64,000 nucleotides of DNA from contig NZ_CANMGY010000001.1 of the NCBI RefSeq assembly GCF_947497555.1, forward strand, positions 62,001-126,000. The letters run 5' to 3'. The notes under the pieces are model-generated. The model did not search any database. It saw nothing but the letters and a program-made list of their open reading frames with translations, and had not been told where the DNA came from. The position numbers and the translations under genes are program-made. Shown in pieces: positions 16,446-25,651 of the stretch. The first letter of the stretch is position 1. Every line of letters starts with the position of its first letter. Origin of the DNA: an uncultured Umboniibacter sp. Lineage in GTDB: Bacteria > Pseudomonadota > Gammaproteobacteria > Pseudomonadales > DSM-25080.

Positions 16446-16660
16446 TTGGGGTCGAGTTGGGGTCGGGTACATATTAGTTGGGGTCGAGTTGGGGTCGGGT
16501 ACAAACAGGTTATCGCTATCAACGTTTTGAACGTCATTTGGATTAAAGTTACCTCTCAATTAAGGAGGCTCAAAGTTATGTACCCGACCCCGATCTTCGA
16601 CCCGATTCCAGGGACAATCAAAGTTATGTACCCGACCCCAAATTGACCCCGAATTCGACT
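16446..16660. repeat. REP-like cluster of GGGGTCGGGTACA elements
   Basis: Two identical 26-bp direct repeats lie at 16446-16471 and 16478-16503, each ending GGGGTCGGGTACA. The inverse sequence, as identical 22-bp copies ending GTACCCGACCCC, occurs at 16570-16591 and 16618-16639, and further ATTGACCCC and TCGACTCC fragments continue to 16660. The two halves are mutually inverted around a roughly 65-base non-repeat core at 16504-16569. This is the layout of REP/BIME elements mobilised by RAYT (TnpA-REP) transposases, which are not encoded here. The rest of the 16340-16765 gap shows no gene. Confidence 0.65.
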
Positions 16661-16765
16661 CCAATGTCTGAAGCTCAGTACTGACATCATCACATTCATT
16701 GAGATAGATTGCTCCGCCTCGTAGTGATAAGATTTCGAATATTACTCTTAGCTAAGGATAGATAG

Positions 16766-17329
16766 ATGACGCATCAACACCGCCCAACTTGGGTCACTTT
16801 AGTAGGGATACTCACACTCGTCTTTGGCTTCTTCTCACTAATAGGCGCTGGTCAGGAACTCGCCGTGCCTCGTTTCTTGGAAATGCAGCAAGAGATTGTG
16901 ATGCATGTGGAAGATATGGCCGAGGAAAGCGCGATTGATGGCAGTGCAGAAATCGAGATCACCTTGGATGGAGAACAAACTACCGTAGATGTCGATGAAA
17001 TTATGGTCTTTGTGGTCCATCTTTTTGACGTACCGGAATGGTTCGAAAGTTGGGCCTTTACCATTGGCGTGATTAGTCTCGCGATTGCAGTGTTATATTG
17101 CATCGGCGGGATTACTTTATTAATGGCCAATGAAGTCTCACTGCCAATATTCTATACCGCGTTAGCCTTATCCATGCTCTGGGAGAGTGTTAGAATCGCC
17201 ATCTTCGCTCAGACAGAGGCGCCACTACTCATCATGCAAATCCCTATCTCTGGGGTTAGTTTGTTGATTGACGTCATTCTATTGGTCATTGTGCTAAGCG
17301 CAGAAAAAACGAGTTTCGCACGGATTTAA
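16766..17329 (+). CDS. four-helix membrane protein of unknown function
   Basis: A 187-residue predicted inner-membrane protein. Hydrophobic helices lie at about 10-30, 95-120, 125-148 and 155-180. Between the first two is a soluble acidic segment of some 60 residues (EIVMHVEDMAEESAIDGSAEIEITLDGE region), probably periplasmic. I recognise no family motif. A clear AAGGATAGATAG ribosome site precedes the ATG. It is followed after 63 bases by the M50 protease gene on the same strand and could be co-transcribed. Confidence 0.65.
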   Translation: MTHQHRPTWVTLVGILTLVFGFFSLIGAGQELAVPRFLEMQQEIVMHVEDMAEESAIDGSAEIEITLDGEQTTVDVDEIMVFVVHLFDVPEWFESWAFTIGVISLAIAVLYCIGGITLLMANEVSLPIFYTALALSMLWESVRIAIFAQTEAPLLIMQIPISGVSLLIDVILLVIVLSAEKTSFARI

Positions 17330-17392
17330 CGGTTAGGATGGGGTAGCCGTTGTCGCTCCCATCCCTCGTCACCAATAGGAAATCACGACCGC

Positions 17393-18034
17393 ATGTATAA
17401 CCTTATCCTCGACGGACACTACAGTATTTTCCTGTTAATCGTGGTCGCCCTCATCGTGTCGCTCACATTCCATGAATTTGGCCATGCTGCGATGGCAAAG
17501 TTCTACGGTGACAATACGGCTGAGCAACAGGGGAGATTAACGCTTAACCCCATAGCGCATATTGATCCAATGGGACTACTGATGGTGGTGATTCTGGGCT
17601 TTGGTTATGCAAAGCCGGTGCCTACCAACCCGCGCAACTATACGTCGGGGTGGGCACAACTCTGGATTGCAGCGGCTGGACCGCTAATGAACCTGCTCAT
17701 CGCGTTCATTACCGTCAATATCTTTATGCTAGCCATGCAGGGCCAGTGGGCGTGGGCTCAGGGTGAAGGAGCACAGTATTTCTTTATCTATCTGGCTACC
17801 ATTAACCTTATCCTAATGCTCTTTAATCTAATTCCACTCGGCCCATTGGACGGACACTATATTGCGCCGTATCTGCTTCCAGCGGGGCTCCGACGCCCCT
17901 ATGTACTGTTCAATCAACGCTATGGATCCATGCTGTTCTTAGGGCTTATTGTCCTGAGCATCCTTGGTATTCCCGTTTTTAGCTACGTATGGCAGCTTGG
18001 TCAATTTTTACTCCCATTGTTGGTGATTGTATGA
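17393..18034 (+). CDS. site-2 protease family (M50) membrane protein
   Basis: A 213-residue polytopic membrane protein of the compact M50 (S2P-like) class. The zinc site HEFGH lies at residues 27-31 in the first main helix, and the second half of the active site, NLIPLGPLDGHYI, is near residues 139-151 and supplies the Asp ligand. Three to four further hydrophobic helices are present; the PDZ domain of RseP is absent, as usual for this short class. These are intramembrane metalloproteases of unknown substrate. Its TGA overlaps the ATG of the MscS-like gene (ATGA), implying translational coupling. Confidence 0.88.
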   Translation: MYNLILDGHYSIFLLIVVALIVSLTFHEFGHAAMAKFYGDNTAEQQGRLTLNPIAHIDPMGLLMVVILGFGYAKPVPTNPRNYTSGWAQLWIAAAGPLMNLLIAFITVNIFMLAMQGQWAWAQGEGAQYFFIYLATINLILMLFNLIPLGPLDGHYIAPYLLPAGLRRPYVLFNQRYGSMLFLGLIVLSILGIPVFSYVWQLGQFLLPLLVIV

Positions 18035-18351
18035 ATGCTTGGATTTCCGCAGCCGTCGTTAATATCTCAGCTCTGGTGGCAGGGTTAGGTTTAACCGGTT
18101 TTGCAGTAGGGCTAGCGCTAAAGGATGCGATCTCAAACTTGGTCTCGGGTATGATGCTTGTAGTGTATAAAACTATCGAGTTAGGCAACGTGATTGAACT
18201 ATCAGGCGTACAAGGCGAAGTGATTAATATCAACTTACGCTATATCACCTTAGACATGAACGGGGTACACCATTTAATCCCCAACGCGCTGTTACTGAAC
18301 AGTAAACTGGCGATTATTGACCCGAAGACCACGCTAACAAGCTCAAATTAG
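18031..18351 (+). CDS. miniature MscS-like channel-domain protein
   Basis: A 106-residue protein matching only the pore helix and beta-domain of MscS. Residues 8-37 (LGLTGFAVGLALKDAISNL) correspond to the Gly/Ala-rich TM3 pore helix, and residues 40-90 (MMLVVYKTIELGNVIEL, GVQGEVININLRYITL, HLIPNALLLNSK) to the MscS beta-domain. The usual TM1-TM2 and the C-terminal alpha/beta cage are missing. It could be a minimal channel subunit or the remnant of a larger gene; its intact frame and ATGA coupling to the protease gene favour an expressed protein. Its stop overlaps the convergent kinase gene by four bases. Confidence 0.75.
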   Translation: MNAWISAAVVNISALVAGLGLTGFAVGLALKDAISNLVSGMMLVVYKTIELGNVIELSGVQGEVININLRYITLDMNGVHHLIPNALLLNSKLAIIDPKTTLTSSN

Positions 18352-19649
18352 TTCGGCAACCACAGCGATACGCGCAAACCACCGCCCTCACGGTTGCTGA
18401 TATTCAGCACGCCGTGATGGGCCTCTACAATTTCACGAACCAGAGTTAAGCCAATTCCTGATCCACGCTGCTTGGTTGAGTAGAAGGGAATAAACGCCTG
18501 AGCAAGCACGTCATCGGACATCCCTTTACCCTCGTCCAACACATTCACTTCTACCCCGTCTCGCTTGGATACCACGCTTACCGTTACGCAGTCATCGTTC
18601 GTCGAGGCTTCATGGGCGTTAGTCACTAAATTGATGATAGCTTGCTCGAGCTGAGACTCATCAAAGGTACTTGCTAACTCAGGCAGGTCACAGTCAATGT
18701 TGAAGTGCTGCAATGTCTGCAGTCGCTGGAGGAAGGGAAGCCATTGATGACTGGCCTGTTGCGGTGAAGGCAAGCGGGCGAACTTCGCGTAGCCAAGAAC
18801 GAACTGATTCAAGTGATCAGCGCGGTCACCAAGGGTAGTGAATACTCGGGTAAGCCGATTATCCTCGCTGGACTGAGTAATCATTTTGCCAGAGTGAACC
18901 ATGGACATGATGGGCCCGAGCGAGTTATTGATCTCGTGGCTGATTACCCGGATAACCTTCTTCCAAACCGATACTTCCTGTCTATTGAGCTCCTCGGACA
19001 TGTGCCTGAAACTCAACATCGTGGTTTCTTCGGTATGAATGCGAACCACGGCTTTATCAATATGCCAGCTCTGATTAACACGCTCGCCGTCTTCTTGAGC
19101 CGTTACCGAGAAGAGTCCCTTCGTCATATTCCGTTCGGCATCCGCAAAGGCGGCTGGAGCACCGTGAAGGACATCCGCTACTAGGGCTCCCTCAATGCGT
19201 TTGCCCTTGGCAAAGTATTTTCTAGCGGCATCATTTGAGAATAGTACCCTGCCCGTTTGGTCGTAGAGGAGCAGCAAATTTGAGGAGCTTTGAAGAATTC
19301 GGTCCAGAAGGAGTTCACGCTGATAGATACTCATCTTTTCGCGACGAAGTACTGCTGCAGCGGCATTAAAGTGCTTCGCTAAGGTCACGAACTCCGCACC
19401 ATCACGCTGCTCAATCGTGATACTGTAATCGTTATCCTGTAAGTTAAGCAGGCCGAATTCCAGCGCCTTAAGTGCCCTGCGAAGTCGTCTAAGCAGATAG
19501 CGATTAACCAAGACGAAAGTCCCTGCACCCAGGGCAATAGATAATGCCAATACCTCATAGCGCTCACCTTCCAATAGGTAGGCAAACCATAGCGCAGCGA
19601 GTAATCCCAGCAGAGAGTTGGCCAAGACAAAGCGAGTAATAATTCCCAT
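18348..19649 (-). CDS. sensor histidine kinase, NtrY-like
   Basis: A 433-residue membrane kinase. Two adjacent hydrophobic helices (about 5-25 and 32-50) are followed by a HAMP-like segment, a PAS-like domain (LLLLYDQTGRVLFSNDAARKYF, 122-215), the phospho-acceptor H238 in VISHEINNSLGPI, and the ATPase domain with NLVTNAHEA, DEGKGM and GSGIGLTLVREIV. The very short loop between the helices suggests it senses within the membrane or through the PAS domain. It ends an operon whose products are an ABC exporter and a sigma-54 activator, and is the expected partner of that activator. Confidence 0.92.
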   Translation of the reverse strand: MGIITRFVLANSLLGLLAALWFAYLLEGERYEVLALSIALGAGTFVLVNRYLLRRLRRALKALEFGLLNLQDNDYSITIEQRDGAEFVTLAKHFNAAAAVLRREKMSIYQRELLLDRILQSSSNLLLLYDQTGRVLFSNDAARKYFAKGKRIEGALVADVLHGAPAAFADAERNMTKGLFSVTAQEDGERVNQSWHIDKAVVRIHTEETTMLSFRHMSEELNRQEVSVWKKVIRVISHEINNSLGPIMSMVHSGKMITQSSEDNRLTRVFTTLGDRADHLNQFVLGYAKFARLPSPQQASHQWLPFLQRLQTLQHFNIDCDLPELASTFDESQLEQAIINLVTNAHEASTNDDCVTVSVVSKRDGVEVNVLDEGKGMSDDVLAQAFIPFYSTKQRGSGIGLTLVREIVEAHHGVLNISNREGGGLRVSLWLPN

Positions 19650-19686
19650 GTCAGTTAGCCTGCCATACTGAGACAGCAGCTGTCAT

Positions 19687-21003
19687 CTAATTTTCAATCC
19701 CCAATTTTTCCATACGTCGATATAGTGCTTGTCTCGATAACCCTAAAGACCGAGCAGCCTTGGCGACTACACCGTCGTTATCGCTAAGGGCTAATTTAAT
19801 GTCATCGGCAGACATCTCTATCGCACCAATGGCTGGCGGTTCTAGGCCAAAATGCTGCACCTCAAAGGATCCATCTCCGCGAAGTAATGCGGCGCGAGAA
19901 CAGGCGTTTTGTAGCTCGCGCACATTTCCAGGCCAATCGTGCAATTCTAATGCGCGAGCAACCCCTTTAGGGAGGGTATCTTGCTGAAGGAAAAACTTCG
20001 CCAAGGGAATAATATCTTCCTTACGATCAGCGAGCCCATCTAAGCGAACCTCGATAACATTCAGGCGATAGTACAAATCTTCACGAAACTCACCCGCTTG
20101 AATCGCGGCAGGTAAATCCGCGTTGGTGGCACTGACGATACGAACGTGAACACGCTTGGTTTCATTTGACCCCAGTGGCTCGAATTCGCCCGTTTGCAGG
20201 ACCCGTAAGAGCTTCATCTGCCCGGCATGACTGAGATTACCGATCTCATCAAGAAATAGCGTACCTCCGTCAGCTTTGCTGAAGCGTCCCTCTCGGGTTT
20301 GGTTCGCGCCGGTAAATGCCCCAGCGACGACACCGAATAACTCAGCTTCCAGAAGATCATCGGGTAACGCGCCCATATTCACCGCCACAAAGGGCTTAGC
20401 CGCGCGCTCTGAATTAGCGTGAACAATCTGAGCCAACTGCTCCTTGCCACTGCCATTGGGACCTGTGATGAGCACGGGTACATCGCTTCGCGCCACGTTC
20501 GCCGCCAATTCAACCGCTGACTGAAGCGACGAAGACGCTACGATGGTGCCGCATAACTCAATATTCTCGAGTTGTTTAGCCCGATTACGCGAGGCCGCAT
20601 TCAGGCGGATATTGTCCGCCTGTAGGGTACGCATCTCCAGCAAGTTACGAACCGACGTCACTAACTTGTCATCATCCCAGGGCTTGGATTGATAGTCCGC
20701 CGCACCCTGTTGAATAAGTTGAACCGCTGTTTCAAGGTCCGCCCAACCCGTTAACAGAATGATAGGAAGATCCGTGTCTAGGTTGCGAAGTTCGCCGAAC
20801 AATTTAACGCCTTCATCTCCGGAAGTAGTATCTTCAGAAAAATTCATATCCTGAATCACCACCCCGATAGACTGTTCCCGAACCGCAGTAAGCGCGGCCT
20901 CGGGGGAGTCACACCCCACCGACTCAATGCCGTGAAGCTCCAGCAGTAAACCAATGCTGTCGAGTACTGCTGGGTTGTCATCAACGATTAATACACGTTC
21001 CAT
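19687..21003 (-). CDS. sigma-54-dependent response regulator, NtrC family
   Basis: A 438-residue activator. The receiver domain has phospho-acceptor D52 (VVIQDMNF) with the acidic pair at 8-9 and Lys107. The AAA+ domain shows Walker [10 protein letters not shown] (181-189), the sigma-54 contact loop GAFTGA (228-233), Walker [11 protein letters not shown], and the arginine-finger region. A Fis-type helix-turn-helix ([19 protein letters not shown]) closes the protein. It should activate its own operon through the -24/-12 promoter at 25598-25613. ATG at 21003 with AAGGA seven bases upstream is preferred to an in-frame TTG at 21006. Confidence 0.95.
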   Translation of the reverse strand: MERVLIVDDNPAVLDSIGLLLELHGIESVGCDSPEAALTAVREQSIGVVIQDMNFSEDTTSGDEGVKLFGELRNLDTDLPIILLTGWADLETAVQLIQQGAADYQSKPWDDDKLVTSVRNLLEMRTLQADNIRLNAASRNRAKQLENIELCGTIVASSSLQSAVELAANVARSDVPVLITGPNGSGKEQLAQIVHANSERAAKPFVAVNMGALPDDLLEAELFGVVAGAFTGANQTREGRFSKADGGTLFLDEIGNLSHAGQMKLLRVLQTGEFEPLGSNETKRVHVRIVSATNADLPAAIQAGEFREDLYYRLNVIEVRLDGLADRKEDIIPLAKFFLQQDTLPKGVARALELHDWPGNVRELQNACSRAALLRGDGSFEVQHFGLEPPAIGAIEMSADDIKLALSDNDGVVAKAARSLGLSRQALYRRMEKLGIEN

Positions 21004-21017
21004 CAATCAGTCCTTGT

Positions 21018-22241
21018 TTAGAGCGAGCGAGTTGCAACACTCGGCGGTACCTTCGCCGCGCTAATTGCTGGAAATAGAATACCTACCACCGACAACAGAA
21101 GCAACGCAAAGCCCACGCTTAGCGGGTACACCACTGACAAGCTAGGTAGTGAGAATAGGCTCATCAACTGCCAATTCAGGGCCAGTGCTACTGGCACCCC
21201 AATAATCATCGAGATGACTAACATCGCACCGCTTTCCATAAGGAACAGCATGACGATGTCTCGCTTGGTTGCACCCAGCGCTCGGCGTGTACCAATTTGC
21301 TTAGTACGACGCTCTACATTGAATACGGCCATACCAATTGCACCTAACGAGATGACACTGATAAGCAATGCAATAATCAGCCCAAGAGAGAACAGCAGAG
21401 CATAGTCAACGGAGAACTGTCGATCTTTAATCTCATGATACTGCTCAATACTGACTACGACGCGTCGGTCGTCATTGCGATAGAGCTGTGAAGTAATCGA
21501 GTCGATTGCTTCCGCCGCGCTAATTCCTTCGAAGCGCACCGCTAGCTGCTGAAAGCGATTATCACTTGGTAGGAAACCAAGCCAGATAGAGTTCGTGGAA
21601 ACGCTCCAGTTCGGCCATGGACCGTAGAAGTGTTCCGCTACGCCGATGACAGTCAAGGGAATGTCAACGCTTGAAGGGAAATAGATGACTTCACCCACCA
21701 CATCGTCACGGCCCAACAACTCCATGGCAAGCGCTGAAGAAATCACCACGCCCGCACCCGCTTCCATACTGCCCATATCATTTGGGTTAGCAATTTCTTC
21801 TGGGCGAAAGGTTCGGCCGTACTTCATTTTCAGGCCCAACACATCACTGAGGTGATGATCTGCGCGGTAAATAGCGGCTTGAACCTGTGAACCAGTGTCA
21901 TCTTCCGTAACCTTATCGCGGACGCTAGCACTGGAGCCACTGCCCTCAAGCGGCATCTGATTGGTGGTTGCTACCGCCGTGATGCCATTCAGTTGAGTCA
22001 ATGTCTCGATATCATTCATCAATACCTGTTGCGCATTAAAATCCTCGGCAAAGTGATAGAGCTCCACGTCGAGTACAAGCTCTTCGTCAATACCCGAATT
22101 GATATCGATGGAGTCCATACGATAACTAATCATGCCCACAAGGTTCGCAATAATGGCGATCGTCAGCACCGCTTGAATCACCAATAATGTCGTCGTAGAC
22201 GGATTACGGCGTAAACTATTTAAGGTTGGTAGAATATCCAT
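21018..22241 (-). CDS. ABC transporter permease, FtsX/MacB type
   Basis: A 407-residue permease. One N-terminal helix (about 18-38) is followed by a large periplasmic MacB-like core domain (about 45-270) and three C-terminal helices (about 280-305, 330-355, 370-392) typical of the FtsX fold, with the conserved RRTKQIGTRRALGATKRDIV cytoplasmic loop. Such MacB-type transporters work by mechanotransmission, driving export across the outer envelope instead of transporting through the inner membrane. It forms a heterodimer candidate with the next permease, ten bases away. Confidence 0.92.
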   Translation of the reverse strand: MDILPTLNSLRRNPSTTTLLVIQAVLTIAIIANLVGMISYRMDSIDINSGIDEELVLDVELYHFAEDFNAQQVLMNDIETLTQLNGITAVATTNQMPLEGSGSSASVRDKVTEDDTGSQVQAAIYRADHHLSDVLGLKMKYGRTFRPEEIANPNDMGSMEAGAGVVISSALAMELLGRDDVVGEVIYFPSSVDIPLTVIGVAEHFYGPWPNWSVSTNSIWLGFLPSDNRFQQLAVRFEGISAAEAIDSITSQLYRNDDRRVVVSIEQYHEIKDRQFSVDYALLFSLGLIIALLISVISLGAIGMAVFNVERRTKQIGTRRALGATKRDIVMLFLMESGAMLVISMIIGVPVALALNWQLMSLFSLPSLSVVYPLSVGFALLLLSVVGILFPAISAAKVPPSVATRSL

Positions 22242-22250
22242 AATCTTCTC

Positions 22251-23573
22251 CTACTGAATTTTGAGGTAGAGGCTGGGCGGCATGCGACAAATACGCCAGG
22301 CCGGTATCAAACCTGCGATGACGGATGACAGCAACGCGATAGCCGGTGAGTAGAGCCACATTGTCCAATGAAGTTGAGTCAGCGGGAACTCATCGCCGGC
22401 AAAACCGACAGCCAAGTAGCCGTTAAGCACGTGCAGCACGCCAGTTGCGAAGACAAGGCCTATCAAGCCACCCGCGAAACCGATCAGGCTCACCTCAACA
22501 ATATGCTGAAGGAAAATCTGGCCCTGACTAGCGCCTAGCGCTCTTCGTGTTCCAACCGCGGGCGCTGCCTTTAGGAATTTACCAAGTAACAAACCAATGG
22601 TGTTCACAATACAGACAAGTAAGAAGAGAATACTGATGATCAGCAAAATATCACTTTCCTCACTGTGAACATCCATGTGCTCAATCCACTGTGCTGGCGT
22701 TTGGAGAGCGAAACTCGCTTCCGGGTTGGGAAAACGACCGGCTGACTGCTGATCGCTGATGTAGGCATTTAACCAGCGTTCGAACTCAACTCGCTCCTGC
22801 TGGCTATCGAACGATACCCAGAACTGTAACCAATGCAATTCAGAGGTAAGCAGTGCCTGATAATCTTCAATCCTACTTGGCGACCAACCGTTGGTGTTAC
22901 CCGACGAACTAATTTCCTCGAGCGGCGCCAAACCTATTGGAATATAAATGCCGGCTCCGAGAGAGAACGGATTATTATTCAGATCATAGAACTTAGGCTG
23001 AGGATTGTAGTTTTCAATTACGCCAATCACTCGGTACGGTTTGTTATCCAGAAAGAGCATTCGCCCTAAGGGGTCATCCGAGCCGAAGAATGATTGTGCT
23101 GTGCTCTGAGTGATGACAGCAACGTAGTCGCCATCTCGGTCAGCGCCCCTAGTCCAGGTTGATCCCGAGATAAAAGGCACCTCAAAGACATCGAAGAAGG
23201 TACCGTCAGTCACCCGCACACTGCCAAAAATGGGGGAGGCAGCGGGGGCGTCTGATTTAATCGCAAAGCGACTCTTGAACATGGCGACGGTGGTTGCATC
23301 GAGACCGCTATTACGGACTGCTATGGCATCCTGGTAAGTGATCTGGCGTAGCATCCCATTACCCCAACCACTGCCCACTGAGTTAGATTGCAGCTGTAAC
23401 GTTAAGGGCTGGTTAGCCATCTTTTCCGCTGGATTAGCGGTAATATGCTGATAGATACTGAACATCGTCACCGTCATGCCAACGCCAGCTGAGATAGCAA
23501 GAACCATCAGCAATGAAATAAACGGTGTGCGTTTGATACTTCGCCAAGCTAAATCAATATAATGGCCGATCAT
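22251..23573 (-). CDS. ABC transporter permease, FtsX/MacB type
   Basis: A 440-residue paralogue of the neighbouring permease with the same plan: N-terminal helix (about 18-40), MacB periplasmic core (45-300), and three C-terminal helices with the GTRRALGASQGQIFLQHIVE loop. The frame is open to 23633, inside the ATPase gene, but ATG at 23573 is chosen: GGAGG lies six bases upstream and MIGHYIDLAWRSIKRTPF is the usual family N-terminus. It nearly abuts the ATPase stop codon at 23575, implying coupled translation. Confidence 0.92.
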   Translation of the reverse strand: MIGHYIDLAWRSIKRTPFISLLMVLAISAGVGMTVTMFSIYQHITANPAEKMANQPLTLQLQSNSVGSGWGNGMLRQITYQDAIAVRNSGLDATTVAMFKSRFAIKSDAPAASPIFGSVRVTDGTFFDVFEVPFISGSTWTRGADRDGDYVAVITQSTAQSFFGSDDPLGRMLFLDNKPYRVIGVIENYNPQPKFYDLNNNPFSLGAGIYIPIGLAPLEEISSSGNTNGWSPSRIEDYQALLTSELHWLQFWVSFDSQQERVEFERWLNAYISDQQSAGRFPNPEASFALQTPAQWIEHMDVHSEESDILLIISILFLLVCIVNTIGLLLGKFLKAAPAVGTRRALGASQGQIFLQHIVEVSLIGFAGGLIGLVFATGVLHVLNGYLAVGFAGDEFPLTQLHWTMWLYSPAIALLSSVIAGLIPAWRICRMPPSLYLKIQ

Positions 23574-23574
23574 C

Positions 23575-24276
23575 TTAAGCCTCCGCTGTCGCTGGTGCTT
23601 CAGTAAAGCGACGATAATCAGATACTTGACCATCCACGATCTGAATATTGCGCTGCGCGCGTCGTGCTAGGTCTGGATCGTGGGTCACCATCACAATAGT
23701 AGTTCCCGCTGCATTAATACTTTCCAGCATATCCATCACCTGGCGTGCCATTAAGGTATCGAGGTTTCCGGTCGGCTCATCCGCAAGCAAAAACGCTGGC
23801 TTACCCGCCATGGCGCGCGCAATCGCGACACGCTGCTGCTGACCACCCGATAATTGCGCCGGAAGGTGACTATAGCGAGCTGACAGCCCTACCATCTCCA
23901 GCGCTTCCTCCACACGAGACTTTCGTTCAGCGCGAGAAACACCGCGATAGCGCAACGGCACTTCAATGTTCTCGGCTACTGTGAGATCAGGGATGAGATT
24001 AAACCCCTGAAAGATGAAGCCAATGGATTCGTTACGCGCTTTAGCGAGCTGGTTATCGCTCAACGCGCCCATCTCAACGCCGTTCAATTGATAGCTGCCG
24101 GAGCTAAAGGGCTCAAGCAAACCTGCGATATTCAGGAAGGTGGTTTTTCCGGAACCCGATGGGCCAGTAATGGTAACGAACTCTCCCGTCTTCACTTCTA
24201 GATCGAAGGAGCGAAGCGCATGAGTTTCTACCATATCCGTGCGGTAGACTTTGGCTATATTGGTCATCTTTAACAT
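23575..24276 (-). CDS. ABC transporter ATP-binding protein, LolD/MacB type
   Basis: A 233-residue ATPase of the MacB/LolD/FtsE group. Walker A GPSGSGKTT (38-46), Q-loop FIFQGFNLIPDLTV, signature LSGGQQQRVAIARAM, Walker B FLLADEPTGNLD and the switch His in VTHDPDLARRA are all intact. It energises the two FtsX-type permeases downstream. The gene has a GAGGACTAACACG ribosome site and follows the adaptor gene by 26 bases. Confidence 0.96.
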   Translation of the reverse strand: MLKMTNIAKVYRTDMVETHALRSFDLEVKTGEFVTITGPSGSGKTTFLNIAGLLEPFSSGSYQLNGVEMGALSDNQLAKARNESIGFIFQGFNLIPDLTVAENIEVPLRYRGVSRAERKSRVEEALEMVGLSARYSHLPAQLSGGQQQRVAIARAMAGKPAFLLADEPTGNLDTLMARQVMDMLESINAAGTTIVMVTHDPDLARRAQRNIQIVDGQVSDYRRFTEAPATAEA

Positions 24277-24302
24277 CGTGTTAGTCCTCTTTTGGGGGAG
24301 AA

Positions 24303-25565
24303 TTAATGAATTTGTAAGGTTTCTAAGTCATCGAAGTTGTCGTAGCTGGAGACCACAATCTCATCGCCAGCACTAACACCTTCTATAATCTGTACATTTC
24401 GAGTGCCTATGGCGCCCACGACAATTGGAATTCGAACTAGTCGGTCCGCTTCTACGCGATAGGCAAAGCTACGGTTACCGTTATCAACAAAGCTGCCGCG
24501 ACGAACCAGTAACGCATCCTCATAGCGTTCGAGGAAGATTCGCGCCGAGACGCGCTGATTCTGGCGGAGGGAGAGGCCCTGTTGATCTAGAATGGTGGCG
24601 CGAGCAACCAATTGGTTAGAGCGGATCTCCGGTGAAATTGCCGAGATCTCAGCCATTACCTGCTGCCCGCCAACGGATACGGTGACCGGCATCCCAATAC
24701 CTAAGTCATCGCCATAGACATCAGAAATCTGCAGTTCGACCTCGTAGGCCGTTAGGTCTACCACACTCAAGATTGGGGTTCCGCTGGGAATCCTGGACTG
24801 ATCACTAACCAGCAAGTTACCCACTGCGCCATCCACTGGCGACCTGACTGCCAGCGCATCCATGCGCCGCTGTACTTCCTGTACTAGGATTTCCTGGCGC
24901 GAGACTTCTGCCCGGCTTTGCTCTAACTCAAAGGCACTGAAATCACGAGACAGCTCAGCCTCGCGAACAGCGTGCTGGAACTGCAGGCGACTCTTTTGTA
25001 GATCATCTACTCGCACATCGTAGTCAATTTGGCTTATAAGCGAGTGTTCAAAAAGCTGTTCGGCGCGTCGCAGTTCTCGCTCTGCCGCTGCTAAATCAAC
25101 CTGCGCCATATCCACGGTTTTGTCAGCCGCTAACTCGGCTTGGCGATTGGTCAGCTCCATGCGTGCTAGGCGGCTTGATTGAATCGCCAAACTGACACGA
25201 TACTCGGCCAGGAGGCTCTGAAGGTTAGGGCTGGTAATCCGAGCTAGCACCTGGCCAATGGTAACGCGTTCACCGGCGTCAACGAGAAGTTCAATTTGCC
25301 CCTCTTCAGTGGCGAATAGCGTGGGCGCATCGGAAGCAATCATTCGTCCAGTGGCGGCAATATCTCGTTCAAATAGCCCCTGCGAAATACTCGCGATGAG
25401 TAGCTGGTCACGATCAACCGATTGCTCAGCACTATCATTACTCCAAACGAAACCGTTCAGAATGATCACTGCGACCAAACCGAAGGCTCCCCAACGCGTT
25501 CCTGCGCGTTGATGCCATTTCTTGGCTTCAATGATTAGATCTTGTTCTGCAGTATTCTTAATCAT
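24303..25565 (-). CDS. periplasmic adaptor (HlyD/MacA family)
   Basis: A 420-residue membrane-fusion protein. An N-terminal signal-anchor (about 24-42) precedes a barrel-sandwich hybrid (lipoyl) half with LFATEEGQIELLVDAGERVTIGQVLARI, a long coiled-coil hairpin (about 115-225, rich in Glu, Gln, Arg and Leu), the second lipoyl half (AVRSPVDGAVGNLLV), and beta-barrel and membrane-proximal domains. It should bridge the MacB-like permeases to an outer-membrane TolC-type channel; no TolC gene lies in the window. It is the first gene of the six-gene operon, directly behind the sigma-54 promoter. The exported compound is unknown; peptides or antibiotics are usual for this class. Confidence 0.9.
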   Translation of the reverse strand: MIKNTAEQDLIIEAKKWHQRAGTRWGAFGLVAVIILNGFVWSNDSAEQSVDRDQLLIASISQGLFERDIAATGRMIASDAPTLFATEEGQIELLVDAGERVTIGQVLARITSPNLQSLLAEYRVSLAIQSSRLARMELTNRQAELAADKTVDMAQVDLAAAERELRRAEQLFEHSLISQIDYDVRVDDLQKSRLQFQHAVREAELSRDFSAFELEQSRAEVSRQEILVQEVQRRMDALAVRSPVDGAVGNLLVSDQSRIPSGTPILSVVDLTAYEVELQISDVYGDDLGIGMPVTVSVGGQQVMAEISAISPEIRSNQLVARATILDQQGLSLRQNQRVSARIFLERYEDALLVRRGSFVDNGNRSFAYRVEADRLVRIPIVVGAIGTRNVQIIEGVSAGDEIVVSSYDNFDDLETLQIH

Positions 25566-25597
25566 GAAAAATTCTCTCCTACGATAACTCCCTCAAA

Positions 25598-25613
25598 GCA
25601 ATAGCCGTGCCAA
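25598..25613 (-). promoter_or_regulatory. sigma-54 (-24/-12) promoter
   Basis: The minus strand reads TTGGCACGGCTATTGC, an almost ideal match to the TGGCAC-N5-TTGC consensus with GG and GC at exact spacing. Transcription should begin near 25587, giving a leader of about 22 bases with the GTAGGAG ribosome site of the HlyD gene. It explains the presence of a GAFTGA activator in the same operon. Confidence 0.88.
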
Positions 25614-25651
25614 CTTATTTATCTCAATAAAAATAGGGCCTGCGGCCTACC

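Noticed and set aside
16437-16646. Open frame across the GGGGTCGGGTACA repeats
   Set aside because: It consists of repeat DNA with no ribosome site and a low-complexity translation; not a gene.
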